Shown: one piece after another, positions 35,111-43,275 of the stretch | Layout: every line of letters starts with the position of its first letter | Numbering within the stretch: the stretch's first letter is position 1 | Assembly: GCA_963800975.1 (NCBI GenBank) | Contig: CAWDDB010000009.1 | Coordinates: 62,001 to 126,000 of the forward strand | Length of the DNA: 64,000 nt | Reading direction: 5' to 3' | Source of the DNA: JALYGY01 sp963800975 | Lineage (GTDB): Bacteria > Actinomycetota > Rubrobacteria > Rubrobacterales > Rubrobacteraceae | Program-made: the position numbers and the translations under genes | The notes under the pieces: model-generated | What the model was told of the DNA's origin: nothing | What the model saw: only the letters and a program-made list of their open reading frames with translations | Databases searched by the model: none

Positions 35111-35905
35111 TCACGCCCGCGGGTTGCCCACTCCGAGCTCGCAGTGGTTACCGGAGAGCGGGGCTATCTCGGAGATCCTGAATCCGTCCACGAACTCTCG
35201 TAGACGTGGATCTCCCGCGCCGTCCAGTTCCAGTTGCACCCTCCAGGAGGTGGCGACGACGGGCGCGTCCTGGCCCGGGTAGGGGCTCACGATGACGTAG
35301 TCCTCCTCCCCGTAAGAGCGCAGCACGTCGACCTGGCGCTTCGGCAAATCGGGACGGGAAGTGATCCAGACTACGCCGTGGTCCATGCTGTGCACTGCGT
35401 GCCTGTCTTTGATGGGCTTCTCGTAGAAGCCGCAGTTCTGCCACAGGGGATCGTGGTCGCCGTTGGTCGGCGGCTCCCGATCATACTGTATAGATCCCTC
35501 GACGGTCCTGTTGGTGGTAGCCGGGTAGACCTCTATGCCCTCGGGTGGATCCTCCGGTAACGGTCTGGCCTTGTCCGGCTTCTCGCCGCCCGCGGGCAGC
35601 ATGTTGGAGATCTCCTTCTTCCCCACCTCGGCCCTCGCGAGCTGGGCGGCCTCCGGATCCACCTTCGCGCTCGACGTCTGTTCGCCGGAGGCCACCGCGG
35701 TCGTCTCCTCCCGCGTACCGGCGCTCTCGGAAGCGGCGTTGCCCATCTCCTGCTCGCTCTCGGAAGTACCCTGCCCGCCGTCCCCTGTCGGCTGTCCTCC
35801 GCCGCAAGCCGCGGCGAAGAGCGCCAGTACGCAGACGAGGAAGACGGCTGCGACCTTCGCGCCCCGCGACCCCGCCCCGGGTTCTCTGATCCGCTTCTCG
35901 AGCAT
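35111..35905 (-). CDS. DUF3105 lipoprotein
   Basis: A 264-aa protein with a basic start, hydrophobic helix and the lipobox LALFAAAC, so it is probably lipid-modified and outside the membrane. A 70-residue Gly/Ser/Thr/Glu-rich linker leads to DUF3105 (residues ~125-250): YPATTNRTVEGSIQYDREPPTNGDHDPLWQNCGFY, AVHSMDHGVVWITSRPDLP and PYPGQDAPVVATSWRVQLEL. Conserved His, Asp and Cys residues suggest a metal site, but the function is unknown. It is transcribed alone, facing the mini-RTX gene. Confidence 0.85.
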   Translation of the reverse strand: MLEKRIREPGAGSRGAKVAAVFLVCVLALFAAACGGGQPTGDGGQGTSESEQEMGNAASESAGTREETTAVASGEQTSSAKVDPEAAQLARAEVGKKEISNMLPAGGEKPDKARPLPEDPPEGIEVYPATTNRTVEGSIQYDREPPTNGDHDPLWQNCGFYEKPIKDRHAVHSMDHGVVWITSRPDLPKRQVDVLRSYGEEDYVIVSPYPGQDAPVVATSWRVQLELDGAGDPRLREFVDGFRISEIAPLSGNHCELGVGNPRA

Positions 35906-36020
35906 CTGAGGAGCCTCTCTATCGGATTCCGTCAGGAGATATTACGATCCCGAAGGTAGCACGGATCTGCCCCCGCGAACTGTGAGCGCGACCATATCGC
36001 TTCGAAGGAGCACTTGTGGC

Positions 36021-36911
36021 TCAGGCGTCGGGACGGGCCCCGAGCCGCTCCACCGCCCGGGCCGCGACCCCGATACCGCGCCGCAGCGCTTCTTCCGCGC
36101 CCGCATCGGAGAGCCACGCGGCGAGGAAGCCCGCGCACAGGGCGTCGCCTGCGCCCGTGGTGTCTATCGCCCGGGTCGCCTGCGCCGCCAGGCGTGCCCG
36201 ATCCCCGTCAGCGTCCGCGTAAAGGGCGCCCTCCGGGCCGAGCTTGAGGACGACTGCGGAGTAGTTGTCCAGCATGCTCTCCGCGACTTGTCGGGGGTCT
36301 CCGTCCCCGCCAAGCAGCGTCCCCTCCTCCAGGTTGGGGAAGCACAGGTCGGCGCCCCGGGTCCACCCGAGAAACCGGGCCGGCCCTATCTCCCCGAGCA
36401 GCGGAACGGATGAGGGATCGACCGAGACGGTCATCCCCGCTTCGCGCGCCAGACGGAGGGCTTGCAGCGCGGTCTCCCTGCGGCTCCCGCCTGAGAACGT
36501 GTAGCCGGAGAGGTGCAGGTGACCGCCGTCGAAGAGATGCCGGGGCAGGTCTGCGGGGCCGAGGTGCTCGCCGGCGCCGCGGTCCGTGATCATGGTCCGC
36601 TCCCCGGCGCCGTCCACGAGCACGAAGACCTTGCCGGTGCCGAGCGAACCGTCCCTGGCCAGGTGCGGCGTCACCCCGGCCTCCGCTAGCTCGGCCGCGA
36701 GGGCCTCGCCCAGGACGTCGTCGCCGATCCTGCCTACGAAGTGCGTCTCGACCCCAAGCGAGGCCAGCCAGGCCGCTGCGTTCGCGCCCGAGCCGCCCGC
36801 GACGGCCCGGATCGGGGCGAAGGTGTCGGTGCCGAAGGCCACGGGACCCTCGATCCTCGCGAGGAGGTCGTAGATCAGGTCCCCCACGATCACGACCCGA
36901 GCGGCGCTCAC
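36021..36911 (-). CDS. psuK: PfkB family kinase, probable pseudouridine kinase
   Basis: A 296-aa ribokinase-fold sugar kinase. It opens RVVIVGDLIYDLLARIEGPV, has the substrate glycine pair AVAGGSGANAAAWLASLG and the C-terminal ATP signature AIDTTGAGDALCAGFLAAWL with catalytic Asp. The family alone does not give the substrate; the assignment to pseudouridine rests on the overlap by four bases with the psuG homologue upstream, the arrangement found in many bacteria. It would phosphorylate pseudouridine to its 5'-phosphate in the cytoplasm. Confidence 0.85.
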   Translation of the reverse strand: MSAARVVIVGDLIYDLLARIEGPVAFGTDTFAPIRAVAGGSGANAAAWLASLGVETHFVGRIGDDVLGEALAAELAEAGVTPHLARDGSLGTGKVFVLVDGAGERTMITDRGAGEHLGPADLPRHLFDGGHLHLSGYTFSGGSRRETALQALRLAREAGMTVSVDPSSVPLLGEIGPARFLGWTRGADLCFPNLEEGTLLGGDGDPRQVAESMLDNYSAVVLKLGPEGALYADADGDRARLAAQATRAIDTTGAGDALCAGFLAAWLSDAGAEEALRRGIGVAARAVERLGARPDA

Positions 36912-37825
36912 CCCCCGGCGCCGCCGGAGGCCGAGAGCGCCGCGGCGATGCGGGCCGCCAGGCCGGCGTTGCGCACGATGATCTCCCGGTTCACCCGAAG
37001 GCTCTTCCCTCCCGTCTCGACCGCGAAGCGATCGAGGAGGAACGGCGTCGCCTCTTTGCCGCGCACGCCCAGGCGCGCGAGTTCCTCGAGCCCGGCCCTC
37101 AGCGCCCTGTCGTGCAGCCCTGGGTCGAGCTGCTCGTCCTCCGGGAGCGGGTTGGCGACGACTAGGCCGGACCGTCCGAGGCCAAGCTCCGGCAGGGCCC
37201 GGATCACGAGCGCCGCCTCTTCCTCGTCGTCCACGGCCCAGTCGAGCGGGCTGCCCGAGTCGGTCAGGTAGAAGCCCGGGAAACGCCGCGTCCGGTATCC
37301 CACGACCGGCACGCCGAGCGTCTCCAGGTACTCCAGGGTCGCGGGGACATCGAGTATAGACTTCGCCCCCGAGCAGACCACCGCAACGGGGGTGTGCGCG
37401 AGCACGGCGAGGTCCGCGGAGACGTCCCAGCTCTCGCGCGCCTCCCGGTGCACGCCGCCGAGTCCCCCCGTCGCGAAGAGCCTGATGCCAGCCAGGGCGG
37501 CCAGGTGCGCGGTGGCGGCCACGGTCGTCGCCCCGTCGCTCCCCTTGGCGACGGCCACGGCCAGGTCGCGCGCGGTGAGCTTTGCGACGTCGCGGGCGGT
37601 CGCCATCAGCTCGAGGTCGCTCTCCTCCAGCCCGACCTTCGCCACCCCGCCGATGACGCCGACGGTCGCGGGGACGGCGCCCTCCGCGCGCACCACGCGT
37701 TCGGCCTCGCGGGCCACCTCGAGGTTGTCCGGGCTGGGAAGGCCGTGCGAGATCAGGGTGGACTCAAGCGCCACGACGGGGGCGCCCTCTTCGAGGGCGG
37801 CGGCTACCTCAGACCTGACCTCCAC
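36908..37825 (-). CDS. psuG: Pseudouridine-5'-phosphate glycosidase
   Basis: A 305-aa enzyme with the family signature VVALESTLISHGLPSPDNLEVAREAE near residue 20, the lysine-bearing stretch TARDLAVAVAKGSDGATTVAATAHLAALAGIRLFATGGLGGVHR, and the manganese-site region ending in PLPEDEQLD near residue 230. It splits pseudouridine 5'-phosphate into uracil and ribose 5-phosphate. With psuK it recycles RNA-derived pseudouridine. A dedicated nucleoside transporter is not adjacent. The start codon has AGGTC context and lies near YedK on the same strand. Confidence 0.92.
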   Translation of the reverse strand: MEVRSEVAAALEEGAPVVALESTLISHGLPSPDNLEVAREAERVVRAEGAVPATVGVIGGVAKVGLEESDLELMATARDVAKLTARDLAVAVAKGSDGATTVAATAHLAALAGIRLFATGGLGGVHREARESWDVSADLAVLAHTPVAVVCSGAKSILDVPATLEYLETLGVPVVGYRTRRFPGFYLTDSGSPLDWAVDDEEEAALVIRALPELGLGRSGLVVANPLPEDEQLDPGLHDRALRAGLEELARLGVRGKEATPFLLDRFAVETGGKSLRVNREIIVRNAGLAARIAAALSASGGAGG

Positions 37826-37842
37826 GCCCCGCTACCGCGGCC

Positions 37843-38508
37843 CTACGCCGCGGGCTCGATGCATCGCGGGTCGTTGTTGGAGGGGCTGTTGACGAAGCGG
37901 CTCACGGGGTAGGCCTCCATCTCCTCCTCGGGGTAGGGCGCGAGCAATCCCGTGAGCTCGTCGGTCTCGGAGGCCGGGTCGAGCCACACGTCGTAGGCGT
38001 CGGGGGCCACGATCACCGGCATCCGGTTGTGTATCCCTCCGAGGAGGGCGTTGGGCTCGGTGGTGAGGATCGTGCAGGTCCGCACCTCCCCCTCGCCGTC
38101 GCCCTTCCAGCTCTCCCAGAGCCCGGCGAAGCCGAAGGGCCTTCCGTCCTCCATGTGTATGTAGAAAGGCTGCTTGGCGCCGTTGGTGCGCTGCCACTCG
38201 TAGAAGCCGTCGGCCGGGATCAGGCACCGCCGCTCGCGGAAGGCCCTACGGAACGAGGGCTTGCCAGGGGCCGTCTCGGCGCGGGCGTTGATCATGCGCG
38301 AGCCGATCTGCGGGTCGTCGGCCCACGGCGGGATGAGCCCCCACCTGAGCACCTCCAGGCGCCTGTGGCCATCTTCCTCCAGGACCGCCGCAACCCCCTG
38401 CGTCGGCGCAACGTTGTAGCTCTCGGAAAGTTCGACGGAAGACGCGTCGAAGCTGAACTCCTCCGCAAGCCTTCGGGTCGGCGTCGCCAGCGTGTACCTA
38501 CCGCACAT
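37843..38508 (-). CDS. SOS response-associated peptidase (YedK/HMCES family)
   Basis: A 221-aa SRAP domain protein. Catalytic Cys2 follows the start (MCGRYTLATP), and the other active-site residues are seen in GFYEWQ (Glu) and GIHNRMPVIV (His-Asn). The N-terminal Cys forms a thiazolidine DNA-protein crosslink with abasic sites in single-stranded DNA, protecting them during replication. The AAC-like N-site is in INARAETA. It lies 17 bases before the pseudouridine genes on the same strand; any link is only positional. The start is fixed because Cys must be residue 2. Confidence 0.93.
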   Translation of the reverse strand: MCGRYTLATPTRRLAEEFSFDASSVELSESYNVAPTQGVAAVLEEDGHRRLEVLRWGLIPPWADDPQIGSRMINARAETAPGKPSFRRAFRERRCLIPADGFYEWQRTNGAKQPFYIHMEDGRPFGFAGLWESWKGDGEGEVRTCTILTTEPNALLGGIHNRMPVIVAPDAYDVWLDPASETDELTGLLAPYPEEEMEAYPVSRFVNSPSNNDPRCIEPAA

Positions 38509-38800
38509 AATTCATCCTCCTCAGGACCTCGAAACCTGTGCTGTAATTGTACCTGGTGATCCGGCCTCTCCCATCGGCCAGCTTGGCCCAGCGCGCCCGG
38601 TGGCACGCCCGATTCGCGGGTCCATGAAGCGAAGAAGCGGGCGATCAGGGGGCCACTCCAGGCGTCCCGAACGATCGCCGGCGGCGTGGGTTTCCCTGGG
38701 ATGAGTGGGGACCGGGTGAGCCTAATGCGCGGGCCAGACCCCGAGAAGCGTCCGGAATCCATTCGCCGGTACATCGTGCACGTGGCTCGAAGCCCGCAGC

Positions 38801-39736
38801 CTAGGCGAAGTGATCCCAGCCCGAGAGGTCTTCGATCTCCTCTCCCCCGCGCAGGAAGGTGACGCCGGACCCTTCGACGACCTCGCCTATCGTGGTGACG
38901 GGCACCTCGACGCCATCGGCCAGCCCCCGGATAACCGGCTCGGGCGCGGAGATCAGGAGCTCGTAGTCCTCCCCGCCGGTGGCTGCCGCTGTCTCGGGGT
39001 CGTGTCCGAGCGACGCCAGGAGGCCGCGCGTGTCGTTTGCCACGGGCAGGAGATCCAGGTCCACGACGCACGCGACCGAGCTGCTCTCGCACACGCGGCG
39101 TGCGTCTGAGGCGAGGCCGTCTGAGAGGTCCATCATCGCCCCAACCCCGAGCCGGGCGGCGGCGCGTCCGGCCCCCACCCTCGGTTCGGGCCGCAGGTGC
39201 TTGCGGACGAGCCTCTCGGGACCAAAGAGACCCTGTTCGAGCGCCAGCAAGCCCGCTGTCGAGGCGCCGAGCTCGCCCGTGACCGCGAGCAGGTCTCCCG
39301 GCCTCGCGCCCGAGCGCAGCACCGGCGGTTCGTCGAGCTCGCCGAGGATCGCCACGTCGACGGTGAGCGCTTCGGCCCTGGCCGTGTCGCCCCCGATGGG
39401 GTAGACGCCGAACGCCCCGCAAGCCTCCAGGACGCCCCGCAGGCACCTGTCCGTCGTCTCCGGGTCCGCGGCCGCGCCGGAGGTGAGGACGAACCGCGGG
39501 ATGCCCCCCATCGCCGCAACGTCCGAGACGTTTACCGCGACGGCCTTGTAGCCGACGTCTTCCGGCTCGGCCCAGCCCTTGAAGTGGTGGCCCGAGACGA
39601 GCATGTCCGAGGCGGCCAGCCAGGTCTGGTCGCCGAGGCGGAGCACGGCGCAGTCGTCCCCGATCGGCACCAGCACCTCGGGAGGCGCCTCGGGCAGCAT
39701 CTCCGAGATGCGGCGTATGATCTCGAACTCGTTCAT
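38801..39736 (-). CDS. thiL: Thiamine-monophosphate kinase
   Basis: A 311-aa AIR-synthase fold ATPase. The start ATG 39736 overlaps the preceding stop by four bases. Metal-binding aspartates are in VPIGDDCAVL (residues ~24-33), LAASDMLVSGHHF (~40-52) and AVNVSDVAAMGGIPRFVL (~68-85). MMDLSDGLASDA (~215) and GGEDYELL (~260) complete the site. It phosphorylates thiamine monophosphate to the active diphosphate, the last step of the pathway. It is the terminal gene of a five-gene coupled run starting at 42285. Confidence 0.95.
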   Translation of the reverse strand: MNEFEIIRRISEMLPEAPPEVLVPIGDDCAVLRLGDQTWLAASDMLVSGHHFKGWAEPEDVGYKAVAVNVSDVAAMGGIPRFVLTSGAAADPETTDRCLRGVLEACGAFGVYPIGGDTARAEALTVDVAILGELDEPPVLRSGARPGDLLAVTGELGASTAGLLALEQGLFGPERLVRKHLRPEPRVGAGRAAARLGVGAMMDLSDGLASDARRVCESSSVACVVDLDLLPVANDTRGLLASLGHDPETAAATGGEDYELLISAPEPVIRGLADGVEVPVTTIGEVVEGSGVTFLRGGEEIEDLSGWDHFA

Positions 39737-40020
39737 CGCCCCCACGTGCGCGGGTCGAAGTAGCGGCGGTAGCGCGAGATGACCTCCTTGCCGAGAAAGA
39801 GCGCCGCGCCCCAGAACACGGCCTCCGCGGCGATCACGAGCGCCCCGGAGAGGGCCACCTTCTGCGCGGTTCCGAGCGGCAAGAAGGCCACCACAGGGAC
39901 AGCCGAGTAGAGCGCGCCCGGGATCACGAGCAAGACGACCACGAGGACCCAGGGCCGCCACCGGCCCGGCTTGGGCTTCTCACCCTGCTCCTCGGGCCGG
40001 TCGGCGGGCTCGACTTTCAC
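39733..40020 (-). CDS. Small two-helix membrane protein in the thiamine cluster
   Basis: A 95-aa protein with GTG start overlapping the Nudix stop (GTGA) and stop overlapping thiL. A charged, Pro-rich N-terminus (residues 1-20) is followed by two helices, PWVLVVVLLVIPGALYSAVPVVAFL and VALSGALVIAAEAVFWGAALFLG, and a basic end ISRYRRYFDPRTWGR. It resembles the 'transporter suffix domain' peptides that accompany transporters in other bacteria; no transporter is fused here. A role near the thiamine enzymes is suggested only by tight coupling. Confidence 0.7.
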   Translation of the reverse strand: MKVEPADRPEEQGEKPKPGRWRPWVLVVVLLVIPGALYSAVPVVAFLPLGTAQKVALSGALVIAAEAVFWGAALFLGKEVISRYRRYFDPRTWGR

Positions 40021-40913
40021 ATCCCCAGCGTCTCTACCGCGGCCCACAGGGCATCCGAGTCCTCCTTCGTGTACCAGGTCGGCATACCGCGCCACTCGTC
40101 CTGCGTGACCCACGCGTAGGCGTCGTGGGCGGAGTGCTCCGGCGTCACCTCGCCCCCGGGATACCTGGACACGAAGCCAAGACCGGCGTAGAACTCGGTG
40201 TCCTCGGGACCCCGCCACGGCTCGACCCGGGCAAACCAGGGAACCTCGGGCTCGGCGTCTAGGCCCGTCTCCTCGACGGTCTCGCGCCTGGCGCAGGCGA
40301 CGAAGTCCTCGCCCGGCTCCAGCATTCCCCCGGGGTTCTCCCAGAGCCCGACCGGCGGCTTGCGGCGCCTGAGGATGAGGGCCCGCGGCTCGTCCGCATC
40401 GAGGTCCACCAGCACCGTGCCGGCCCCGAGGTTCGCGTGCACCACGCCGCCGTCGCCGTTGGGCCTCGGTCCCGGTGGTTCCAGCGGGAACGTTTCGCGA
40501 TCCCGTAGGGACGACTCGTGGATCGCGCGCACCGGACCGGCGGCGCGCCGGATGTTCTCGGGGCTCCACCAGCTCGGCAGCTCGAGCCACTCCTCGGGGC
40601 TAACCCACCTGTAGCCAAGGTGCTCGTGCGAGAGGGTCACCTCGGCCTCGCGCGTCCGGCCCAGATAGGTCACGGCGGCGAGAAGCCTGCCGCTCGGGGC
40701 CTCGCCTACCCAGGTGGCGAGGATTCGCTCGGGCGCCACGAGAAGGCTCGTCTCTTCGAAGAGCTCGCGCACCGCCCCTTCCTCGAAGCCCTCGCCGTCG
40801 CTCAGACGGCCGGCCGGAGGCTCCCAGGTCCCGGCCGGCCGCTGCAGCAGCAGCACGCGGCCGTCCTCCCGGACGGGCAGGATGCCGGAGACCAGGTCGG
40901 CCCGAACGTTCAT
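40017..40913 (-). CDS. Protein with two tandem Nudix domains
   Basis: A 298-aa fusion of two hydrolases. The first Nudix box is GRLSDGEGFEEGAVRELFEETSLLV (residues ~36-60), close to the consensus but with S in the place of the final G of EETG. The second is GGMLEPGEDFVACARRETVEETGLDAE (~195-222), a complete box. Both halves begin with typical strands (SGILPVREDGRVLLLQRP; ANLGAGTVLVDLDADEPRALILRR). It sits between thiE and thiL with four-base overlaps on both sides. Nudix enzymes that destroy abnormal thiamine or HMP diphosphates are known, so a housecleaning role is plausible but untested. Confidence 0.85.
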   Translation of the reverse strand: MNVRADLVSGILPVREDGRVLLLQRPAGTWEPPAGRLSDGEGFEEGAVRELFEETSLLVAPERILATWVGEAPSGRLLAAVTYLGRTREAEVTLSHEHLGYRWVSPEEWLELPSWWSPENIRRAAGPVRAIHESSLRDRETFPLEPPGPRPNGDGGVVHANLGAGTVLVDLDADEPRALILRRRKPPVGLWENPGGMLEPGEDFVACARRETVEETGLDAEPEVPWFARVEPWRGPEDTEFYAGLGFVSRYPGGEVTPEHSAHDAYAWVTQDEWRGMPTWYTKEDSDALWAAVETLGM

Positions 40914-41533
40914 CCTGGCACCACCGATCTGAGGTCGCGCGCCGCCGCCTCAGGGTCTTCGGCGTCGAGTATCGCGCGCACCACCGCGAACCCGGGCGCT
41001 CCCGCCGCGGCGACCTCGGGCGCGGTTTCGGCCGTGATCCCGCCGATGGCGAACCAGGGGAGGGCGAGATCTTCGGCCGCCACCTCGCGCACGAGCGCGA
41101 GACCCGACACCTTCGCGTCGGGCTTGGTCGGGGTCGCGAAGACGGTCCCGACCCCCAGGTAGTCCGCGCCCTCTCGCGCGGCTTCGCGCGCCTCCCGCAA
41201 GGTGGAGACCGAGCGCCCCACCACCGCCTCGGGACCGAGTATCTCCCTGGCCCTCGCCGGGGTCTCGTCTTCCTGGCCGAGGTGGACGCCATCGGCCCCC
41301 GAGAGCCTGGCCAGGGCCACGTCGTCGTTCACGGTGAAGAGGGCACCCGCCGCGGCGCAGATCTCGCGCAGCGCCTCCGCGAGGGTCGAGAGGCTCCGCG
41401 CGGCGCGCTTTTCGCGCAGCTGCACGACGTCGACCCCGCCGCGCACGGCGGCCTCGACGCGGGCGGCCAGGTCGGGACGCGGATCGGTGACAAGCAGGAG
41501 CCGCGCCCCCGCCACGGCCTCCCGCGGCCTCAC
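40910..41533 (-). CDS. thiE: Thiamine-phosphate synthase
   Basis: A 207-aa TIM-barrel. GTG 41533 overlaps the DUF2071 stop (GTGA), which sets the start; the frame is open far upstream but that is a shadow of DUF2071. Motifs: LLLVTDPRPD, GGVDVVQLREK (lysine and QLR of the HMP-PP site), FTVNDDVALA, DGVHLGQED, the flexible loop GVGTVFATPTKPDA and FAIGGITAE. It joins HMP diphosphate to thiazole phosphate, releasing pyrophosphate. Normal length and complete. Confidence 0.95.
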   Translation of the reverse strand: MRPREAVAGARLLLVTDPRPDLAARVEAAVRGGVDVVQLREKRAARSLSTLAEALREICAAAGALFTVNDDVALARLSGADGVHLGQEDETPARAREILGPEAVVGRSVSTLREAREAAREGADYLGVGTVFATPTKPDAKVSGLALVREVAAEDLALPWFAIGGITAETAPEVAAAGAPGFAVVRAILDAEDPEAAARDLRSVVPG

Positions 41534-42285
41534 GGGTCTACCCGCTGCGGGGACCAGGCGAGCACGTCGAGGCGATCGGAGAAGTGGAGGATCGGCTCGA
41601 GCGCTGGCAGCTCGACCCCGATCTGCTCCGTCATCCGCAGCGTCTCGACCTCGGCTTCCGCTGGCCGGAGGGGCCAGAGACGGTGGTGGACGTCGCCACG
41701 GCGGACGACGCCATCCTTGCTCGCGGCGTAGAGGCAGTACCGCTCGGTCAGGAAGTCCTCGAGCGACCCCGGCCGGCTCTCGATCTGCTCCCCCACGGGC
41801 CGGTAACGGGCCGCGAAGCTCGCGCCCGGCGCGCCCCGGTGGGTCCTGTCGCTCGCGTAGCGGACCTCGTCGCCCACGACCTGGCAGGACATCTCGGCGT
41901 CGAAGTAAGGCAGGTGGAAGGTGGCGCGGGCGAGCCGGACGGCGACCGGGTTGCCGGCGTCGAGAGAGAAAAACCAGATGCCCGGCTTGCTCCCTTCCGT
42001 CACGTACGTGCGCAGGTTGAGCTCCGGGAACGCCGAGAGCCACGGGACAGCCGGCACGAACCGCGGCCTCACGTCGGCCATCCGGAACGGCACGACGCCG
42101 AGCCACGCGCTGCCGTCGAAGGTGTCGAGGCTCAGGGAAGGCGGCACGAGCGGCCGCAGCGCGCTCGCCGGGACGGGCCAGTGCATAAACAGCAGGTCGT
42201 GCCAGCGCATGCGCAGAACCCACTGCCGCTTCGGCACGGGAAAGGGCCTGTGCTCGTTGAGGCCCAGGATCTTCTCCGGCTTCAT
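41530..42285 (-). CDS. DUF2071 family protein
   Basis: A 251-aa protein of the YqjF/DUF2071 family. Typical segments: WVLRMRWHDLLFMHWPVPASALRPLVPPSLSLDTFDGSAWLGVVPFRMADVRPR, ELNLRTYVTEGSKPGIWFFSLDAGN, and the paired RATFHLPYFDAEM. The fold is related to acetoacetate decarboxylase-like barrels, but no catalytic lysine can be assigned with certainty. It is the first gene of the coupled run DUF2071-thiE-Nudix-membrane peptide-thiL, an unusual association. ATG 42285 has only a weak ribosome site. Confidence 0.85.
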   Translation of the reverse strand: MKPEKILGLNEHRPFPVPKRQWVLRMRWHDLLFMHWPVPASALRPLVPPSLSLDTFDGSAWLGVVPFRMADVRPRFVPAVPWLSAFPELNLRTYVTEGSKPGIWFFSLDAGNPVAVRLARATFHLPYFDAEMSCQVVGDEVRYASDRTHRGAPGASFAARYRPVGEQIESRPGSLEDFLTERYCLYAASKDGVVRRGDVHHRLWPLRPAEAEVETLRMTEQIGVELPALEPILHFSDRLDVLAWSPQRVDP

Positions 42286-42302
42286 GCGGGACCCGGTTGA
42301 AG

Positions 42303-42365
42303 ATTCGTGTCGGTCGTGGGATCGGGAGTAGGGAGTCGGGTTTCCTTCTCCCGACTCCCGAACGA
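42303..42365. repeat. Short inverted pair of GGGAGTCGGG-type repeats
   Basis: GGGATCGGGAGTAGGGAGTC on one side and CTCCCGACTCCCG on the other (about 42323-42362) form an imperfect hairpin in the gap before DUF2071. Units again step by about seven bases. Could also hold part of the promoter for the downstream thiamine genes. Confidence 0.5.
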
Positions 42366-42432
42366 GAAACGACTGATACCTGCGACGGGATCCGTATAAC
42401 CATTCGGTGTCATCTCTTGAAGATAAGCCACC

Positions 42433-42461
42433 CGCGCCCCGCCGTCCAGGATAGGGGCGCG
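42433..42461. terminator. Hairpin downstream of thiM
   Basis: CGCGCCCC (42433-42440) pairs with GGGGCGCG (42454-42461). It lies immediately after the thiM stop on the minus strand; a T tract follows on the plus strand and an A tract therefore precedes it on the minus strand. It may separate thiT-thiD-thiM from DUF2071-thiE-thiL. Confidence 0.55.
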
Positions 42462-42465
42462 TTTT

Positions 42466-43275
42466 TCAGCCGGCGGTCGTCCGCGCCAGCCGGAGCTGGT
42501 CCTCGAGGTAAGCGGGTTCGCTGGCGAGCCGCGCGAGGGCGTCGAGCAGCCTGGGCTCGAAGGTTCCCGGGCCGTCGGCCTCTTCCGCGGCGGCCTCCCC
42601 GGAGCACCCGAAGTACGCCAGGGCGCCGGCGACGGTCTCGGCGTCCGTCGCTTCGCCCCCGGCCCCCGCGGCGAAGCAGCCGATCACCGCCGTAGAGGCG
42701 CAGCCGAGGCCGACGACGCCACCCATAAGGGGATGCCCGTTGTCTACCGCGAAGATCTCCGCCCCGTCGCTTACGTGGTCGGTCTTGCCGGTTGCGGCAA
42801 CGGTCGTCCCGAGAGCGCGGGAGGCCAGTACTGCCGCTTCGCGCGCGTCGCCGGCGAGGCTCTCGACGCCGCGAACCTCGGCGGCGATCCCCGCAAGCGT
42901 CGCCACCTCGCCGGCGTTGCCACACAGAACGGAGACGTCCAGCTCCGAGAGGAGCCGTTCCGTTGCCCGCGTGCGAAAGGTCGTGGCCCCGGCGCCCACC
43001 GGGTCGAGCACCACGGGGATGGACCTCGCGTTCGCCACTTTTCCGGCCAGGATCATGGCTTCGACCTGCCCCGCGTCCAGCGTCCCGACGTTCAGCACGA
43101 GGGCCGAGGCGAGGGAGGTCATCTCCTCGACCTCGTCTAACGCGTGGGCCATGACGGGGAGGGCGCCCGCGCAGAGGGTGGCGTTCGCCACCAGGTTCGC
43201 CGTCACGTAGTTGGTTATGTGGTGGACCAGCGGCCGCGAGGCGCCGATCTCGCGCAGGACGTCGCCGGCCTTCAC
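42466..43275 (-). CDS. thiM: Hydroxyethylthiazole kinase
   Basis: A 269-aa ribokinase-related enzyme. The family features are LVHHITNYVTANLVANATLCAGALPVMAHALDEVEEMTSLASALVLNVGTLD near the N-terminus, PVVLDPVGAGATTFR, LCGNAGEVATLAG, and the C-terminal LMGGVVGLGCASTAVIGCF, where Gly-Cys replaces the usual GTG anion hole pattern and keeps the key cysteine. It phosphorylates the thiazole alcohol salvaged from thiamine breakdown. Its ATG overlaps the thiD stop by four bases. Third gene after the TPP riboswitch. Confidence 0.94.
   Translation of the reverse strand: MKAGDVLREIGASRPLVHHITNYVTANLVANATLCAGALPVMAHALDEVEEMTSLASALVLNVGTLDAGQVEAMILAGKVANARSIPVVLDPVGAGATTFRTRATERLLSELDVSVLCGNAGEVATLAGIAAEVRGVESLAGDAREAAVLASRALGTTVAATGKTDHVSDGAEIFAVDNGHPLMGGVVGLGCASTAVIGCFAAGAGGEATDAETVAGALAYFGCSGEAAAEEADGPGTFEPRLLDALARLASEPAYLEDQLRLARTTAG

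Noticed and set aside
38509..38800. Protein-coding gene between thiL and the YedK gene
   Set aside because: Open frames exist on the minus strand but are Arg/Pro/Ser-rich, without start site or motif, and continue as shadows into neighbours.
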